DNA from: Membranipora membranacea
Taxonomy: Eukaryota; Bryozoa; Gymnolaemata; Cheilostomatida; Membraniporidae
Assembly: GCA_914767715.1 (NCBI GenBank)
Contig: OU612073.1
Location: 20,212,001-20,276,000 of the forward strand
DNA length: 64,000 nucleotides
Direction of reading: 5' to 3'
Below are positions 52,261 through 64,000 of the stretch, one piece after another. The notes below the pieces were generated by a model. It had not been told where the DNA came from. It was given only the letters and a program-made list of their open reading frames with translations, and searched no databases. How positions within the stretch are numbered: the stretch's first letter is position 1; each line of letters begins with the position of its first letter. The position numbers were made by a program, and so were the translations under genes.

Positions 52261-55200
52261 GGCTTTCAGATGTAAAATACGTCTGAGAACAGTTGTGCAG
52301 CCGATGGTTTCGAGTTGCTGCCAGCAGAGCCTGGGCTGCAAGGCGTGCCTTGATGCGTGGTGGCTGGAACAGGGACTAGTTTGTATTCTCTGCAGACGAG
52401 ACAGCTGCACTGTTCAAGAACTTAAGGGGTGTGATAACATCATAGATGTATTAAGAGGTAACTATCTCACATTAGGCTTTGAGACTTTCAGGTTACACCA
52501 GAGTTGGGGATAACTCTAAGTTTCAAGTGATTTTACTGTGTTGATTGATGGTTAGCTACTGAATATATCACGATGCATAGATGTCTAAACAGACTGGGAA
52601 ACGCAATTCTGAAATTTTCAATACTAATTGGTCGTCCTACTGACAGCTGTTTGCCATTCGAATAAATGCAATGGTACTGGTCATATCATATAGTATGATA
52701 AAAAAGATCTTGTTGTAATTTATTTCAACAGCATGTATTCGTTTTGTTTTACAATCGGCGTAGATACAAGCGGGATCTAGAGGGAACGTTCATACCAATC
52801 TGCAAATGTAATGCTCCGTAAAGTTTTATTTTGTTAACTCCTGTAAAAATATTTCCTTTTTATACGTAATAAAAGTACTCTGTAATCCACACTGATCGAT
52901 TGATAAAATTTGATTAACAAGCTCTGGTTGAGAGTGGTTACTAGCACATCAGGCCCTTATACTGTCAGAACTTCAGTCATGTCTGAAATATATTCATGAA
53001 TCACTACACTGAACTTACAGCCTATTGAAGTATCATGTTGTAATGATGGCTGTCAGTACAACTTGCATAATTGTACAGTAGAGGTTTATTGCTCACCTGC
53101 GATCATGCATCACATAACTTTGCTTACAAAACTGGTAGCTGAAATTTTTTCTTTCATATTTACATAGATGTTGTTTTATTATGAGTTATAACACATACGT
53201 TTAACTGAGTCCAGTAATACCGGTTTGTTATTGAGTATTTCTCAAATTCCTAATCACAAGTACTCGTGAAGTATAAATGAGTTATCTTTCCTATGGATAC
53301 AAGGAGACAACTAACATAACATCGAAATTATCTGGCCAGAGAGTTTGCTCTGCGCAGTCTCATAATCAGCCATTGCTTCATTCAAAGCGTTGTTTCCTTG
53401 ATATCTCACTCTTTATTACATGTTGCAAGGGCAAGTCATGGATAACACATACAAAGACCTCATCATATTAACCTGATATAGTTGTGTATAGGTTGCTTAG
53501 GCAAAGTCTCATGATTGCAACATTAATCTGTCCTCAAACTTAAAGTAGAAGACAACACTGGCACCACTAAATACGTATCAATATGCAAATAACCTTCACC
53601 AGTAGGCAACATACTCAACAATAGATATCCAAATTATAAGCTTTACATCTACACCACAGGGCAGTCAGTAGCCCCTCCACCCCATGGCTGCAATAAACTG
53701 AATTAAGTTGATAAGCTATTATAATCTATAAAAAAAAAGCTTAATTTTTTTTATTGAAAGCAATAATTTTTTTAGGTGATTTTGTAACTGAGATGTCTGT
53801 TTATATATTAAGATTGACACAACAAAAGATAACTTCTTTGTTTCTAAAAAAAAATCATTTTATACATCATTTTTTTCCAAGAATATATTTATCTGGAGAG
53901 TACGGGTATTTGAGTTACTGAAACAAAATGGTGGAAGAGAGTTTGTAATTAAATAATTAAAATTTTCAAATTTAACATTTATTTATAACATCCAAATTTA
54001 GACGGAGTGCATCATTACGCTTCAAATATCAAAATATAACTTTTGTGGTTGTCTGCCACTTTAAGTTGTCATGTGAATTATCTAGTTGTAAAGAAAGCGT
54101 TGTAAGACCACCAATGGACAGTGCAATTTAAGACAAGTAACAACTAACAATCAGTCGATAATGGGTTTTGAAATCAGCGGCTTTTCAACGGTCACCAAAT
54201 CCAACATGAATTCAAAATGGGAAAGACCTGGAGTAGAATCTTGAAGTCCGTTTTCCAGTAAATCAATGTAAAAGTCATCATTAATTGTAATCTAGATAAA
54301 TGCCTGTTCGATCGTCCAAGGGTCTGCAGATAAGACGATTTGAGACACATCTTGTAGTGGTGAGGTTGTGACTTATGAAACATTCTCTTCATATGTTACA
54401 ACATTGTCATCAGCTAGTGCCTTGTCACACATAATCTATTGGATGCATCAGCTAATTGGTATAACAGATAAGTAAGCGATCAGTGTATTTATGGTTATGG
54501 ATGATGAGGATGCCTATAAAATACAGTATCATTATGTCATCATAAAAGTAAGCATACTATACAAAATTATTGCATCAAACAAGCACAAGTCACAGCGCTT
54601 AATGTCCTATTTTTCTGAGATGCTGGTTTGATGGTTGTTTGGATGGAGTTGATGGTCCTCTGAAATTTGTTTATTATAAATCTTATAATAATCTTGAGAG
54701 GACAATTGTAATTGATAATGTTAGTCTAAGAATTGGTAGAAGGTTTTGAGAAAGCGGTGACAGCACATGATTGCTACTATATGGAATATGTTGGAGATGT
54801 TGACTCCACGGTAGCAGACTGCATCCAAGCCAAGCTCCCTCCTCCATAGTGTATGACTAGATGACGATGAATTTCTGATGATATGATTCAAACCTATCTA
54901 CATATACAAATTTAATTGACCCGTTACTTTAATCTTTGCTATTGACCTTGTTATTGTTATTATGTTTAAGGTTACCTATAGTAAAAGCATTTACGAGAAA
55001 TATCTTGCAGTAACTATGCATCGAAGAACGTACGAAAACATCTCGAAGAACCTAGGAAAACAGACAAACTACTTACAAGAGAACATGTTACGAAAGTAAC
55101 TTATAACGTGAAACATGTACTAAACATGCATCTGCTTTTAGACCAGACCCGAGTGGCTATCCTCAAGACCAATACTAATGTAGGTGGATACCACTCATTG

Positions 55201-55850
55201 TGAACACCTGAGGGGGTGCTCCCATGGTCTTTTGAGACTTGCAACAAACTAAAGGTGAAATATTTTTATCTTCTTGAAATTCAAGAAGGCTGTATCAGAT
55301 TACACCTTTCTAACAATAAGCTTACTCCATGCACAATCATCGGTTTTTTCCCAACTCTTCTACAATATCTAAACATGCAAGTTCAATCCGAAAATAATCC
55401 AGAGTTTCAGGAATCCACCAACTCAAGTTTTGGGATTCTTATGTAACAACTAAAATTCATAATCCAGCTGATTCTCCAGAAGATAGCCGACATTCCCTAT
55501 AGAGCCGTAAACATGACTATGTAATGCAGCTGAAGCGTACATGAACATCCGGCGAGTCATGGACGGGAACAAGCACACCGACAGAGGGAAATCCGGGTCT
55601 TGGATAGCAAGGTGTCATGGCATGTTTTTGTTATAGAAAGTTATTGAAGTAACATGCTATCTATAGATATACGTGTATTTCCACTTTTATGTGGAAATTA
55701 GTTATTTTTGAGACAAGTGTGCTTTCTCTGTGAATTCAGGAAAACTCTTTGACCAGGAAGAAAAGCAGGTGGTTTATAACAGAAGAAAAGCAAAGACAGC
55801 CGAATCAAAAGGCAACAAAAGCAAAAAACGGCTGCCTAAATTAGCTGTTG
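52261..55850 (+). CDS. RING-like zinc-binding protein fragment, two exons
   Basis: Exon 52261-52457 (phase 2 to 1) encodes a Cys-rich module: FRCKIRLRTVVQPMVSSCC, GCKACLDAWW, then CILCRRD, the spacing of a RING or U-box-like finger found in many invertebrate proteins of unknown role. The second Cys of the first pair is Arg (CKIR where CKIC is expected), so one metal site is probably lost. Exon 55740-55850 (phase 1 to 1) joins in frame and encodes a basic stretch (KLFDQEEKQVVYNRRKAKTA, then KGNKSKKR). Both have good GT-AG sites. No start or stop exon was found, and the 3.3 kb intron is long for this window, so the link is an inference. It may be a decayed gene or part of a transposon-borne protein. 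Confidence 0.42.
53000..55700. other. AT-rich stretch without recognised genes
   Basis: No exon, transposase or clear repeat could be supported. Long A and T runs are common (53.7-54.0 kb). Confidence 0.4.
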
Positions 55851-56479
55851 GTGAGACTCACATAATCATCACAAGTCTTATTTCCACAAGCCCTTCAGCT
55901 TGTCTCAACCTTCTCCTCACATATACGGAAGTCTGTTAGTCTACCTTACAAAGTCTGAGTCACCCTCTAACGCATATTCTAAACACACACCCATTCGCTT
56001 ACTTGCTCTGCCTAATGCGGTTCTCATTTTATCTATACCGCAGAGCTCAATTGTCAAAGGCAAATAATACCTCGCTAGCCTCTCTTTTCTGCTGAGTATA
56101 TCTATCTCACATGTTTCATCAGATTGCTATGAATATTATTTATCCCAATATAAGGGAACAGCCTGTTTTTGCGGAGGAACTGAAGCTGAATTATTTTGCA
56201 CACTGTATGCTTGCTCGCTTATACTAACTATACCTTCTGAGAGGCTTGATATGCATGCTTTTAAAGATGATGTCTATGGTCAAGTCACAGCTCGAGATGC
56301 TGATGTAAAGCAAGATAAGCTTGAGGAGCTGATGAAAGATTTATTACTGTTAATGCCTTTTTCTATCAACTCGGAGCTCAGAGAAGAACCTAAGGCTGAA
56401 AAATGTTTGTTAATTCTTGAAAATCAATGGTTGCAATGAAATTTCTGTCAGATATCCCGGGTTAGTTCTGTTACCTAAA

Positions 56480-56840
56480 GAGAATTTTTTTCGGGTTCTC
56501 CTGATGGTATATTCTTCTGCCAGCTAAGTAAAGCCAGTATACCATCATCTTCTGTGGTTGAATACAAAAACGTAAAATAACTGGCTGATACTGGGCTGAC
56601 AGTAGATGATACCTTCAGGACATTTTCCTTTGGGTTTAGATGAGAATGGAAACTATGCTCTCAAAACTTCCCATTCATTCTACCAGCAGGTACAAGGGGT
56701 GATGGTTGCCACTGAGCTTTCGAATGCAGCATTTGTTATTAGAGGAGCCAAGCTCAGTATGGCTGTTGTATGGATCACTTTTGATAAGCATTTCTTTCTC
56801 ACCCATATCATACCAAAGCTCAGACGCCAATTACAAATGA
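56480..56840 (+). pseudogene. YqaJ-like exonuclease domain fragment
   Basis: Across one frameshift near 56.6 kb the plus strand gives GSPDGIFFCQ, VVEYKNVK, then HSFYQQVQGVMVATELSNAA and KLSMAVVWITFDKHFF. This follows the core of YqaJ/lambda-exonuclease-like domains: SPDG with a metal-binding Asp, the E-x-K signature, and a helix with Y-x-Q-x-Q. In animals such domains often come from mobile elements. In-frame stops upstream make it a relic. It directly abuts the downstream duplicate at 56866. Confidence 0.5.
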
Positions 56841-56865
56841 TCGGAATGGACCACGTTGGTTTGAA

Positions 56866-58802
56866 GACAATGTACTGTGTTTTAGGGGATATAAAAGACC
56901 GGCTACCTCACCATTCATGCAGCAAAACGCTGAACAGAAAAACAATGATCTCAGAAAGAAAGAACCGCTTGCCTGCAAATGTTATTATCAGTTCTGTTTT
57001 CATTTCTCGAACATGAATACTAAACACTGATTATGGTGGCAATTTAACAGTTTGGCGAGTTGGCTTTTAAAATATTACTGCTATGTAGTACATATTTAAA
57101 GAAAATAAAATAAATTGTAGAGTTATAACTTTGAGTCATCAATGCTGGTGAAAAAAAACCTGTCAAGTAACATACTATTCTTCAACCAATTTAAATAACT
57201 CGTATCCACATATCCAGTGACCTCTCAATAATTTCACTTTGCCTTGTAACAAGCGATGTAAAGTATCATGCCTTATAACTGGTTAGTCGTTTTTTTCATT
57301 TTAAAGCCGTTCAGATAATGACATATAATAATCACCTAGATAAGCCGGTTCACGTCGAGACAATCTTCATCGCCATTAACCCAAACAGCTGCTCCGTGAC
57401 ATCCATCACCCATAAGATCAGGGCCGATGATTCCTTCGTTCTCACAGACAGCAAGTTTATGAGTGTGGCCGAGAATGAGGTGGCGTCCGTTAAAAGAGAT
57501 TGTAGTGTTCCATTCTCTCAAAATTCATAAGCAAACAAACTGTAATCCCAGGTCATTGTCATACCTGGCAGCACAACCAGTTTCATGCAATATTGCAGTC
57601 AATACCATGTAATCATTTTGTTTGGTGAAAACAGGATGAGTATAATTCATCTCAGCACAATTCACCTGAGCACATATAGTTTGACCAGATACTATCTGAC
57701 AACCTATGTTGTAGATATAGCCTTCTTGAGATCAAATGCCATGAAACTTTATGCTTTTGAGCAGCCTGAGTAGACAAATTAATGGGCGAGCCTGGCCAGA
57801 GGGACAAGAAAGTAAGGAAATACTTATCATTTTCAATCTGATCTGATCTGTCATATCAATATATTATTGAATTTCTCCCTCCCCTTTTTTTAGCCATGAT
57901 AAATGTATGCTATATTGCCATAAATCCTTGACAAGAAACAACCTCCTGATATGTAAGCTGCAGATCATAAACACACCCCAATATATATGCAGGACTTGTG
58001 ATGTTTTACACCACCATCATAATATCTGTGCTTCTGTATGCGTGTCCGGTTTGGTTTCCTTATATATCTCGGGGAGACATTTCCAAGCTGGAGAGGGTAC
58101 AAAGCTTGTGCCTGAGAATAATCTCACCAAATACTGAACACTATAGTGACAGAACACGCATCTGTGGCGTAGACTACCTAGCAACAACATTGGAGATTTC
58201 CTGCCTCACATAATATGTGGCTAGTATAAAAACAAAATCCACATCATATTCTCTACCAAATAATACCACCAGTCACTAAAGACTCACATGGACGACTCCT
58301 TAATAATCATTCTCGAACATCACTTTTCTCAAGGAGCCTTTTAATGGGTTTTTTGTTAATCCTTCATTCTTTTGTTGACATGGTCTGATTTGTCTGATAT
58401 GGACATTGATCGATCAAAATAAAGTAAAATGCAAAAAAAAATTACGAGAGACTTTAATTAGAAGATAGTGTGTGATAATCTCGAATGCTTCCACAATTTT
58501 TTACCTAATCATGATCATGAGCAGTCCCCTACTAACGGCAAGAAAATCATGAATTGAAATGTTATATATTTTAGCCATGTCAACAAACTGTTTATGTGCA
58601 AATTCATCTATTCACTGAATCTTTCTCCATAGAAGAAAAATGTCAAGGGACTCAGACGACAACGGGATTCTGGATGAACTCGAAAATGCCAAAAAGGAAA
58701 ATATCTTGAAAGTAAGATATTTTCCGCTTTGGGGCCATCAGCACTATCCACAGTTTTTTAGAGGTCTCCCCGCTGCACTTATTTATGGAACTTATGCAAA
58801 TA
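56866..58802 (+). pseudogene. downstream duplicate of exons 5-7 of the unrecognised gene
   Basis: Exon copies at 57306-57479, 57552-57811 and 58633-58711 match exons 5, 6 and 7. Decay is visible: the exon 5 acceptor GTAG of the upstream copy is TTAA here, and exon 6 gains TAG and TAA after YAFEQPE. Yet exon 6 here ends in phase 2, the phase exon 7 needs, whereas the upstream copy ends in phase 1; so each copy keeps a feature the other has lost. Exon 7 (DDNGILDELENAKKENILK) is well conserved. The intron between exons 6 and 7 carries a LINE insertion. Confidence 0.75.
57990..58441 (+). mobile_element. 5'-truncated LINE inserted in the duplicate
   Basis: The upstream copy has the empty site at about 50.85 kb. 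The insert encodes LLYACPVWFPYIS and LERVQSLCLRIISP, the RT thumb region, then a decayed C-terminus, and ends AATAAAGTAAAATGC plus a poly-A run. It was inserted after the duplication. Confidence 0.8.
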
Positions 58803-59818
58803 TTTTGGGGGACCCAATTACTTATGTATATAGGATATAATAGGGAAATATTTCTATATCCTACTGTGGTACTAAGGAGTTGGAATATCATAAAATAATA
58901 CTCAACATTGGATGAACCAATGTAGGCTCCTAAATTAGTTTCCTCTATGAAAGTTTTATATTTGTGACTATGAAAGTGTGCTTCCGCTCCAGCTGAATAA
59001 CTGAGAAATACAATTATCAAATAAAAGGTTCTTCTCAAGCCCGGGGCCAGGATTCAATATCATAATCATTATTATCATAAATAGAATCCAAGCAGCTTAC
59101 AATATACTCATTCTTTGATCAAAATGCATGGATATGTACTAATCTCTCTAAGGACTCGGCCCACAACGACTGCAAAATAAACTCAAGATAAAATGTCATC
59201 TTATCTGAACAGTCTATATCTCTAACTGCATTGTCCCGGTCAGAACCTCGGCGACTTCTCTATGCTCGATTTACAAATAAAGCTCCTACCGAACCAATTG
59301 TGAGTCAGAATGTAATAGGAAGAATGCAATATCACCTGAATGGTTTTAACTTCAAATCCTGCAGTTTAGAGAGAAAGTTTCAGTGTTGGTTATCAATGCC
59401 TGGTGTATGTAAAAACACAATGTAATGGGGTATGTCCAAGGCTGTGACCTCAATAAAGGGATATCCCTAGAGGTCACGTGACAAATTGCGTTGAAAGGCA
59501 TTTAAGACTACCCAAAGACCACAGCATGTTATAGTCAGGTCAGTCAGTTACTTATAATATAGTTGTGTCAGATTTGCATGGTACAAAAATTCAACACTCT
59601 ACTAATGTCTTGACATGAATTATTGATGGTTGAAAAGTGCCTTCCATAAGGGAAGGTAACACCCATTCTCTGCAATATGATGTCACAGTGTCCCGGAAAT
59701 AATTGTTTCTTGTATTGCACATCCGGGCCATGCCTAAGTTGTTTTTTTTCTAAAATAATACGATGTTACTGGGAGTATAGTTGTTATTGAGCGGTGTTGT
59801 CCCATGTTTAAATTTTAG

Positions 59819-59934
59819 GACTGAAAGATGTGTCTCCTGACTGGCTAAACTCTCTTGAAGATGGTTTCTCTGAGATGACTAGTGATGAAATGAAGAAGAG
59901 TGTGACGAGATTGATGAGGCTGTTGATCAGCAAG
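59819..59934 (+). CDS. isolated candidate exon
   Basis: Open, acidic then basic (VSPDWLNSLEDGFSEM, then KKSVTRLMRLLISK), with a TTTTAG acceptor and an AAG/GTAGGC donor, phase 1 to 0. It follows the duplicate, but the exon copy at 58711 ends in phase 0, so a direct join gives a stop; an intermediate exon would be needed. No domain recognised. Confidence 0.4.
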
Positions 59935-60264
59935 GTAGGCCTATTCACTATCTCTCAAATATTTTTTCATATCATATAATCACCATCACTTTGCTTATAT
60001 GAAAAAAAACCATTATGACAGTGAAGAAGGTTTTTAGTAAATTATTCACTACTCTTAAAATCAGTGCACATGTCCAGGGGAGGGCTATCAACTATTTTTA
60101 TTGAATTAGACCTCATATACATCCAGGGAGAACTTCCATTCTCCCTGGTACATCAAACTTCTTCTTCATGATGGGAGTATTTTAAACATCCCCACACAAA
60201 ATGTTTTCTTCCAGACAGGGAATGTATTTATCTCACGGTCAATCATTATTGTTTTATCTACTAG

Positions 60265-60910
60265 ACCATGGGTGGGCAACCTTTTCTTGAAAAAGACCAC
60301 ATTTTACGCCGGTTCAACTCAAAAGACCGCAAAATATCTTTCAGCAATTTTCGCACTATCTATTTTGTAAAATCTAAAAGAGATTTGTTGTGTAAAAACT
60401 GCAGTATGTTAGCCATCAGCTCAGCAGAAATACTGGTATACCTAATTTTCTTGAGTTTTGTGACGTCATTTTACCTCATAATTTGATTGTGTACATGTCT
60501 GTATCCCCGTGTTTCATGTGTATGACAAAGGGCAGGGTTGGTGCGGGAGTGGTGCTGTAGCGCCCTCCCAGGGGTTAAAATGTACAAAAATTCGTACAGC
60601 AAAAATAATGTTTGAATATTTTTTGCGCCCTGTCATAATGTAAGAGAACGCTGTAATTTTAACATCCAAATGTCACTGTTCTGTGTTATTTCGAAAGAAA
60701 AACAACTTGAAACTTGCAAATTACAGAATGGCCGTTAATTTGAAATATCTTGTGCTAACAGAGTGCTATGCATGCTTGGTTCTCCACTTAACAAAAGGGG
60801 AATCAAAATTAAAGCGCAAACAATTTTACAGGCATAAGGCCATAATCAGGCCGCAAAATATTACCCATTAGACCGCACTGGCAAAAGGGCCGCAGGTTGC
60901 CCACAGCTGT
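60265..60910. mobile_element. non-autonomous hAT transposon
   Basis: 646 bp with imperfect inverted ends (left ACCATGGGTGGGCAACCT, right AGGTTGCCCACAGCTGT), the typical GGGCAACC hAT terminus. It is flanked by an 8 bp duplication with two differences: TCTACTAG at 60257 and TCTACAGG at 60911. It encodes no transposase. Confidence 0.82.
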
Positions 60911-61317
60911 TCTACAGGATGAATATTCTTATGAGGAAAATTGATTTTTAGACAATGATGAATATTGTGTCATGGAGCTGCACTTACCGCACAATCAACC
61001 ATTATCCATTTCGGCTTTTGATTTGTGAATGATGGTTTTGCAGGATATGTACACAAATCTACAATAGCAGCTGTGATGAATAGTGGTGAGAAGCCGTCCA
61101 ATGATAGGCTTAAGAGGGTACGAGCCCGCCACAGCAGAGGTGTAGGAGTAGTTGATAATGAATAAACATCATCCTTGGGCCTGTTTGGTAAGAAAGTATA
61201 CAAAAATTGATGAGACAATCAACCGCAGATGGGCCAGACAATAAAATGACTAGCAGCAAAGTCATCTATGTACAACCAATTGAATTTACTGATGAGACTA
61301 AAAAAATTATGCTGGTC

Positions 61318-61790
61318 TGATGCTTGTTATGAAAAGGTTATCACCAGTCCTCACTGATCTAAGCCAGTTTGCCTGAAAACGTAAAAGGTCGACCGAAGAT
61401 TCCCTTATCTCCCTGATTGATACTGTAACAGAGGACCTAAGATCAATGTGCCGAAAATTCGTTATTGATTTTCTGAGCGCATTTGATACATACAACCTAA
61501 GGATCCTAATCGGTAAACTGAGAAACTACCAACTCCACCCTTTCATCATAAATTGGCTATATGACTTTCTGACAAACAGAAAACAACAACTTAATAAATC
61601 GCTTAACACCTCAAATCTGCTATCCACCTCCACGGGCAGCCCCGGGATGCGTCATCAGCTCGCTGCTATTCTCTGTTCATGTCGTTGTCATGCCATCAAT
61701 CACCAATACCTGATGACACTGTAATTATGGAAAAGCTAAAGGATAACCTTGAGAAACCACCAAAAACTAACCAATGCAACAAGATAGAGT
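61318..61790 (+). mobile_element. LINE reverse transcriptase fragment
   Basis: In order: RLSPVLTDLSQFA and KRSTEDSLISLIDT (fingers), VIDFLSAFDT (the first catalytic Asp region), FIINWLYDFLTNRKQQ, a frameshifted STGSPGM block, and DDTVIM with the catalytic Asp pair in another frame. At least two frameshifts. It precedes a short charged open frame ending at 61924 of unclear nature. Confidence 0.75.
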
Positions 61791-62380
61791 TCTTCCAAGT
61801 GGATGAAGAACTAAAATTCAGAACCATGGGGAAGAAGAGGAAGTTGATGATAAAGATGATGAAAAATATGCTCAGTAATAGTAAAAATGAAGAGGAGTCT
61901 ACAGAAGAAAACCGAGAGGATTGAATGACTCGAGACATGCTTCAATTATGATCAATTTTGCTAATTGATGATTGGGAGAGTGCTATGGATATGTTAACCT
62001 TACTTGTTTATTTAGTTGCTTTTATGTTGTGATGAACAAATGAAGACACTCGTGAAAATGAAGCAATTTTTCCTGTATTATTGCCCTTAACAATATTTGC
62101 CGAGTCTTTTTATAGCTTATAGTTTTGGTGCTCAGTTACTTTGCGTATTGCACCAAGGTAGATGCACAAATTGTATAAAATTGAACAGAATTGTACAACT
62201 GAAATGTCGATTTAATTGAAGTTGACTCTCCCATAGTGTTACATAATACCTAAGTGTCTCCAGGTTAGATACTGTTGCAGCCTGACTATGTCTATATTGC
62301 ATTATATTGATCCTGTAAATCTTTGATATCCTATTACAATCTCAGATTTGGCTCAGGAGTGATTCCAGACTGCATGTCCA

Positions 62381-63640
62381 TTGCATCATTCGCAGAGCAT
62401 GACTTTGCAGCTATCAAGCGAGAAAGGACTGAGAGTTGTTATTGATGTTTCTACAAGGTGGAATTCCAATTATGATATGGTAGTAACATACTTGAAGCTA
62501 GACACTACAGTACATCCTACTCTATCACAGCTGAAGGTAGGTAGCACTAGTGTTGCACTTTCTCCACATTGCCACATTTTTATATGCATTGATAAAAAAA
62601 GAGCATGTGGATATATCAAACATTGCATGTAGGCGGCACCGTTTGGTTACATTGGCAATATGTTTCTATTATCCTGCTGTGTTGTCAACATTAAAACCAA
62701 AATTGTTATCAATTGATCATCTATTTTTCTTAGGCCAATGACTAGTTGCATCACCATGCAAGTTTAATCCTAGATCTGCTGAGAAGATTCATCGAAGTAC
62801 TGAAACCATTTAAAGATATAACTGAGTGAAATGATAGGTGGTCAAACTAATGTGACGATGTGTCACTGGTCAAGCCCTGCTTCGAAATCACTTGGTTGCT
62901 AGCAGACGATACCATGTCATAATCTTTCTTTCAAGTGAAATGAGATGATACAACAAGATAAATAAGTAACTCCATATTGTTCTTGTGTGAATTTTCAATG
63001 CTTCGGTCCAGATATTCATCAAACTGTAATCCGTGACCCTAATCCTACCTGCTACAATCTTGAAGATGAAACAGAAGAATTTGGAGTTGTTTACACCCTG
63101 CCATTATGAGATGACTCCAAACTTAAACTTAAATAGGGCACTTGGGTATATCTTTCCTGCCATACCCTTAAAGTTATTTTTTATTGGCTCTGCTAGAAAT
63201 CTGCAGCTTCTCTGATCCGAGAACAAAAGATTTAACACACATCTCACAGGAACAGGGAGATCAGACCTACAATCAAGTTATCTCATCATGTGGATGCTGA
63301 GCACCTTACACCAGACCGAGTAGATCCATTGGAGTCAACTACATGCATGTGAAAGCACTGAAAATTGCCTGCTATCCTCTCTACTCCCAGATTTTGATAA
63401 CGTAACATCAGCTGAAGGTAATGCATCAGATGCTGCAACCCTTGAGATAACCACATACAGGCGAATGAAGGCCTCTGCAATGAAAGATGGCCCATTGGCT
63501 TGGTAGAAAGACCATGCACACCAACGCCCACTTTTCTACCAGTATGCAGTGCCTCATCTGTGCCTCCAGGGTAGATCAGTGACTTCAGAGAGGTTTGTTA
63601 ACCTGTAACTACAGGCTTATTGAGAAATCAAAATGTTATC
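62381..63640 (+). pseudogene. decayed hAT transposase (ZBED-like)
   Basis: Pieces in order on the plus strand: LRVVIDVSTRWNSNYDMV (62.43-62.49 kb), the conserved RW-N-S block of the RNase H fold; a middle part with EVLKPFKDITE (62.79-62.83 kb) in a broken frame; and the C-terminal dimerisation domain PLAW-KDHAHQRPLFYQYAV then SVTSERFVN (63.49-63.60 kb), in which the usual second Trp is a TAG stop. Several stops and shifts show it is dead. Confidence 0.8.
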
Positions 63641-63810
63641 ATAAAAATTGCCATCTCGCCAAAACTTGACAATTTGTCACCACTAATGATCGGGGGTGGT
63701 AAACACACTGATGATAATGCATTGTTCTACATTAAACCAAGAGAGGGTAACTCTTTGATCATTTGTAATTCAATGGGTATGTTGACATCATGACACTATC
63801 TTCTTTTCAG

Positions 63811-64000
63811 CTATGTACCAAGGTCTCACTTCGGTTCTAGATCGTTTTACCATACCCCTATCGAACTGCGTTGCTCTCGGCGTTGACAATACAAACAGTA
63901 TTGTGGGAGCTCACAACAGTCTAAGAACGCGTATTAAATCTGAGAATCCCTCCATACACGTGGCAGGTTGTGTCTGTCATACCCTCCACAACTCCGCCAA
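63811..64000 (+). CDS. hAT/DUF4371-like protein exon, runs off window
   Basis: A clean acceptor (TTCTTTTCAG) is followed by 62 open codons to the window end: LDRFTIPLSNCVALGVDNTN, then SIVGAHNSL and VAGCVCHTLHNSA. This is the central RNase H-fold region shared by hAT transposases and their domesticated relatives (usual pattern G-D-N/G-x-x-V-M-x-G, then C-x-C/A-H-x-L). The Asp of GVDN and the CVCH motif are kept. No breaks are seen, unlike the neighbouring hAT relic, so it may belong to a live element or a host gene; the rest lies outside. Confidence 0.65.

Noticed and set aside
1-64000. CRISPR arrays, rRNA, functional tRNA, bacterial operons
   Set aside because: No regular spacer arrays, rRNA words or foldable tRNA were seen, and the genes are intron-containing and eukaryotic.

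Overview
This is a eukaryotic window, almost certainly from an invertebrate animal: AT-rich, intron-rich DNA with short exons, no operons, and several families of decayed transposons. The species cannot be fixed from the sequence. Nearly all long open frames are shadows; the real genes were rebuilt by hand from exons whose splice sites and phases join.

0-14.4 kb (minus strand): an unrecognised signal-anchor, coiled-coil protein made from many tiny exons (first exon at 5354, running off the left edge), then a complete five-exon gene for a 246-residue type II membrane protein with three LDL-receptor class A repeats (6623-9172). A remodelled, frameshifted paralog of the LDLa gene (11231-13265) lies inside a decayed copy of the coiled-coil locus (about 10.9-14.3 kb).

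14.9-23.7 kb (minus): a DEAH-box RNA helicase of the DHX33 type, 17 exons joined in frame. Its introns hold a foldback element, tandem duplications and a minisatellite that copies a 5' splice site.

26.4-31.7 kb (minus): a complete eight-exon alpha-carbonic anhydrase of 291 residues with a signal peptide and a C-terminal KDEL, i.e. a predicted ER-lumen enzyme. This is the most striking gene here.

33-44.5 kb: a transposon graveyard: LINE reverse transcriptase tails, Harbinger and MULE transposase remains, MITE-like hairpins, and a PHD-endonuclease-RT retrotransposon between inverted arrays of a roughly 30 bp repeat (41.3 and 48.0 kb).

44.9-59.9 kb (plus): an unrecognised gene rebuilt from several phase-compatible exons. 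Its 3' exons (49.5-52.0 kb) are duplicated 7.4 kb downstream (56.9-58.8 kb), where the copy has lost a splice acceptor, gained stops and received a LINE insertion. RING-like and YqaJ-like coding fragments lie between the copies.

60-64 kb: a non-autonomous hAT element with an 8 bp target duplication, an RT fragment, a decayed hAT transposase, and at the right edge an intact exon of a hAT/DUF4371-like protein.
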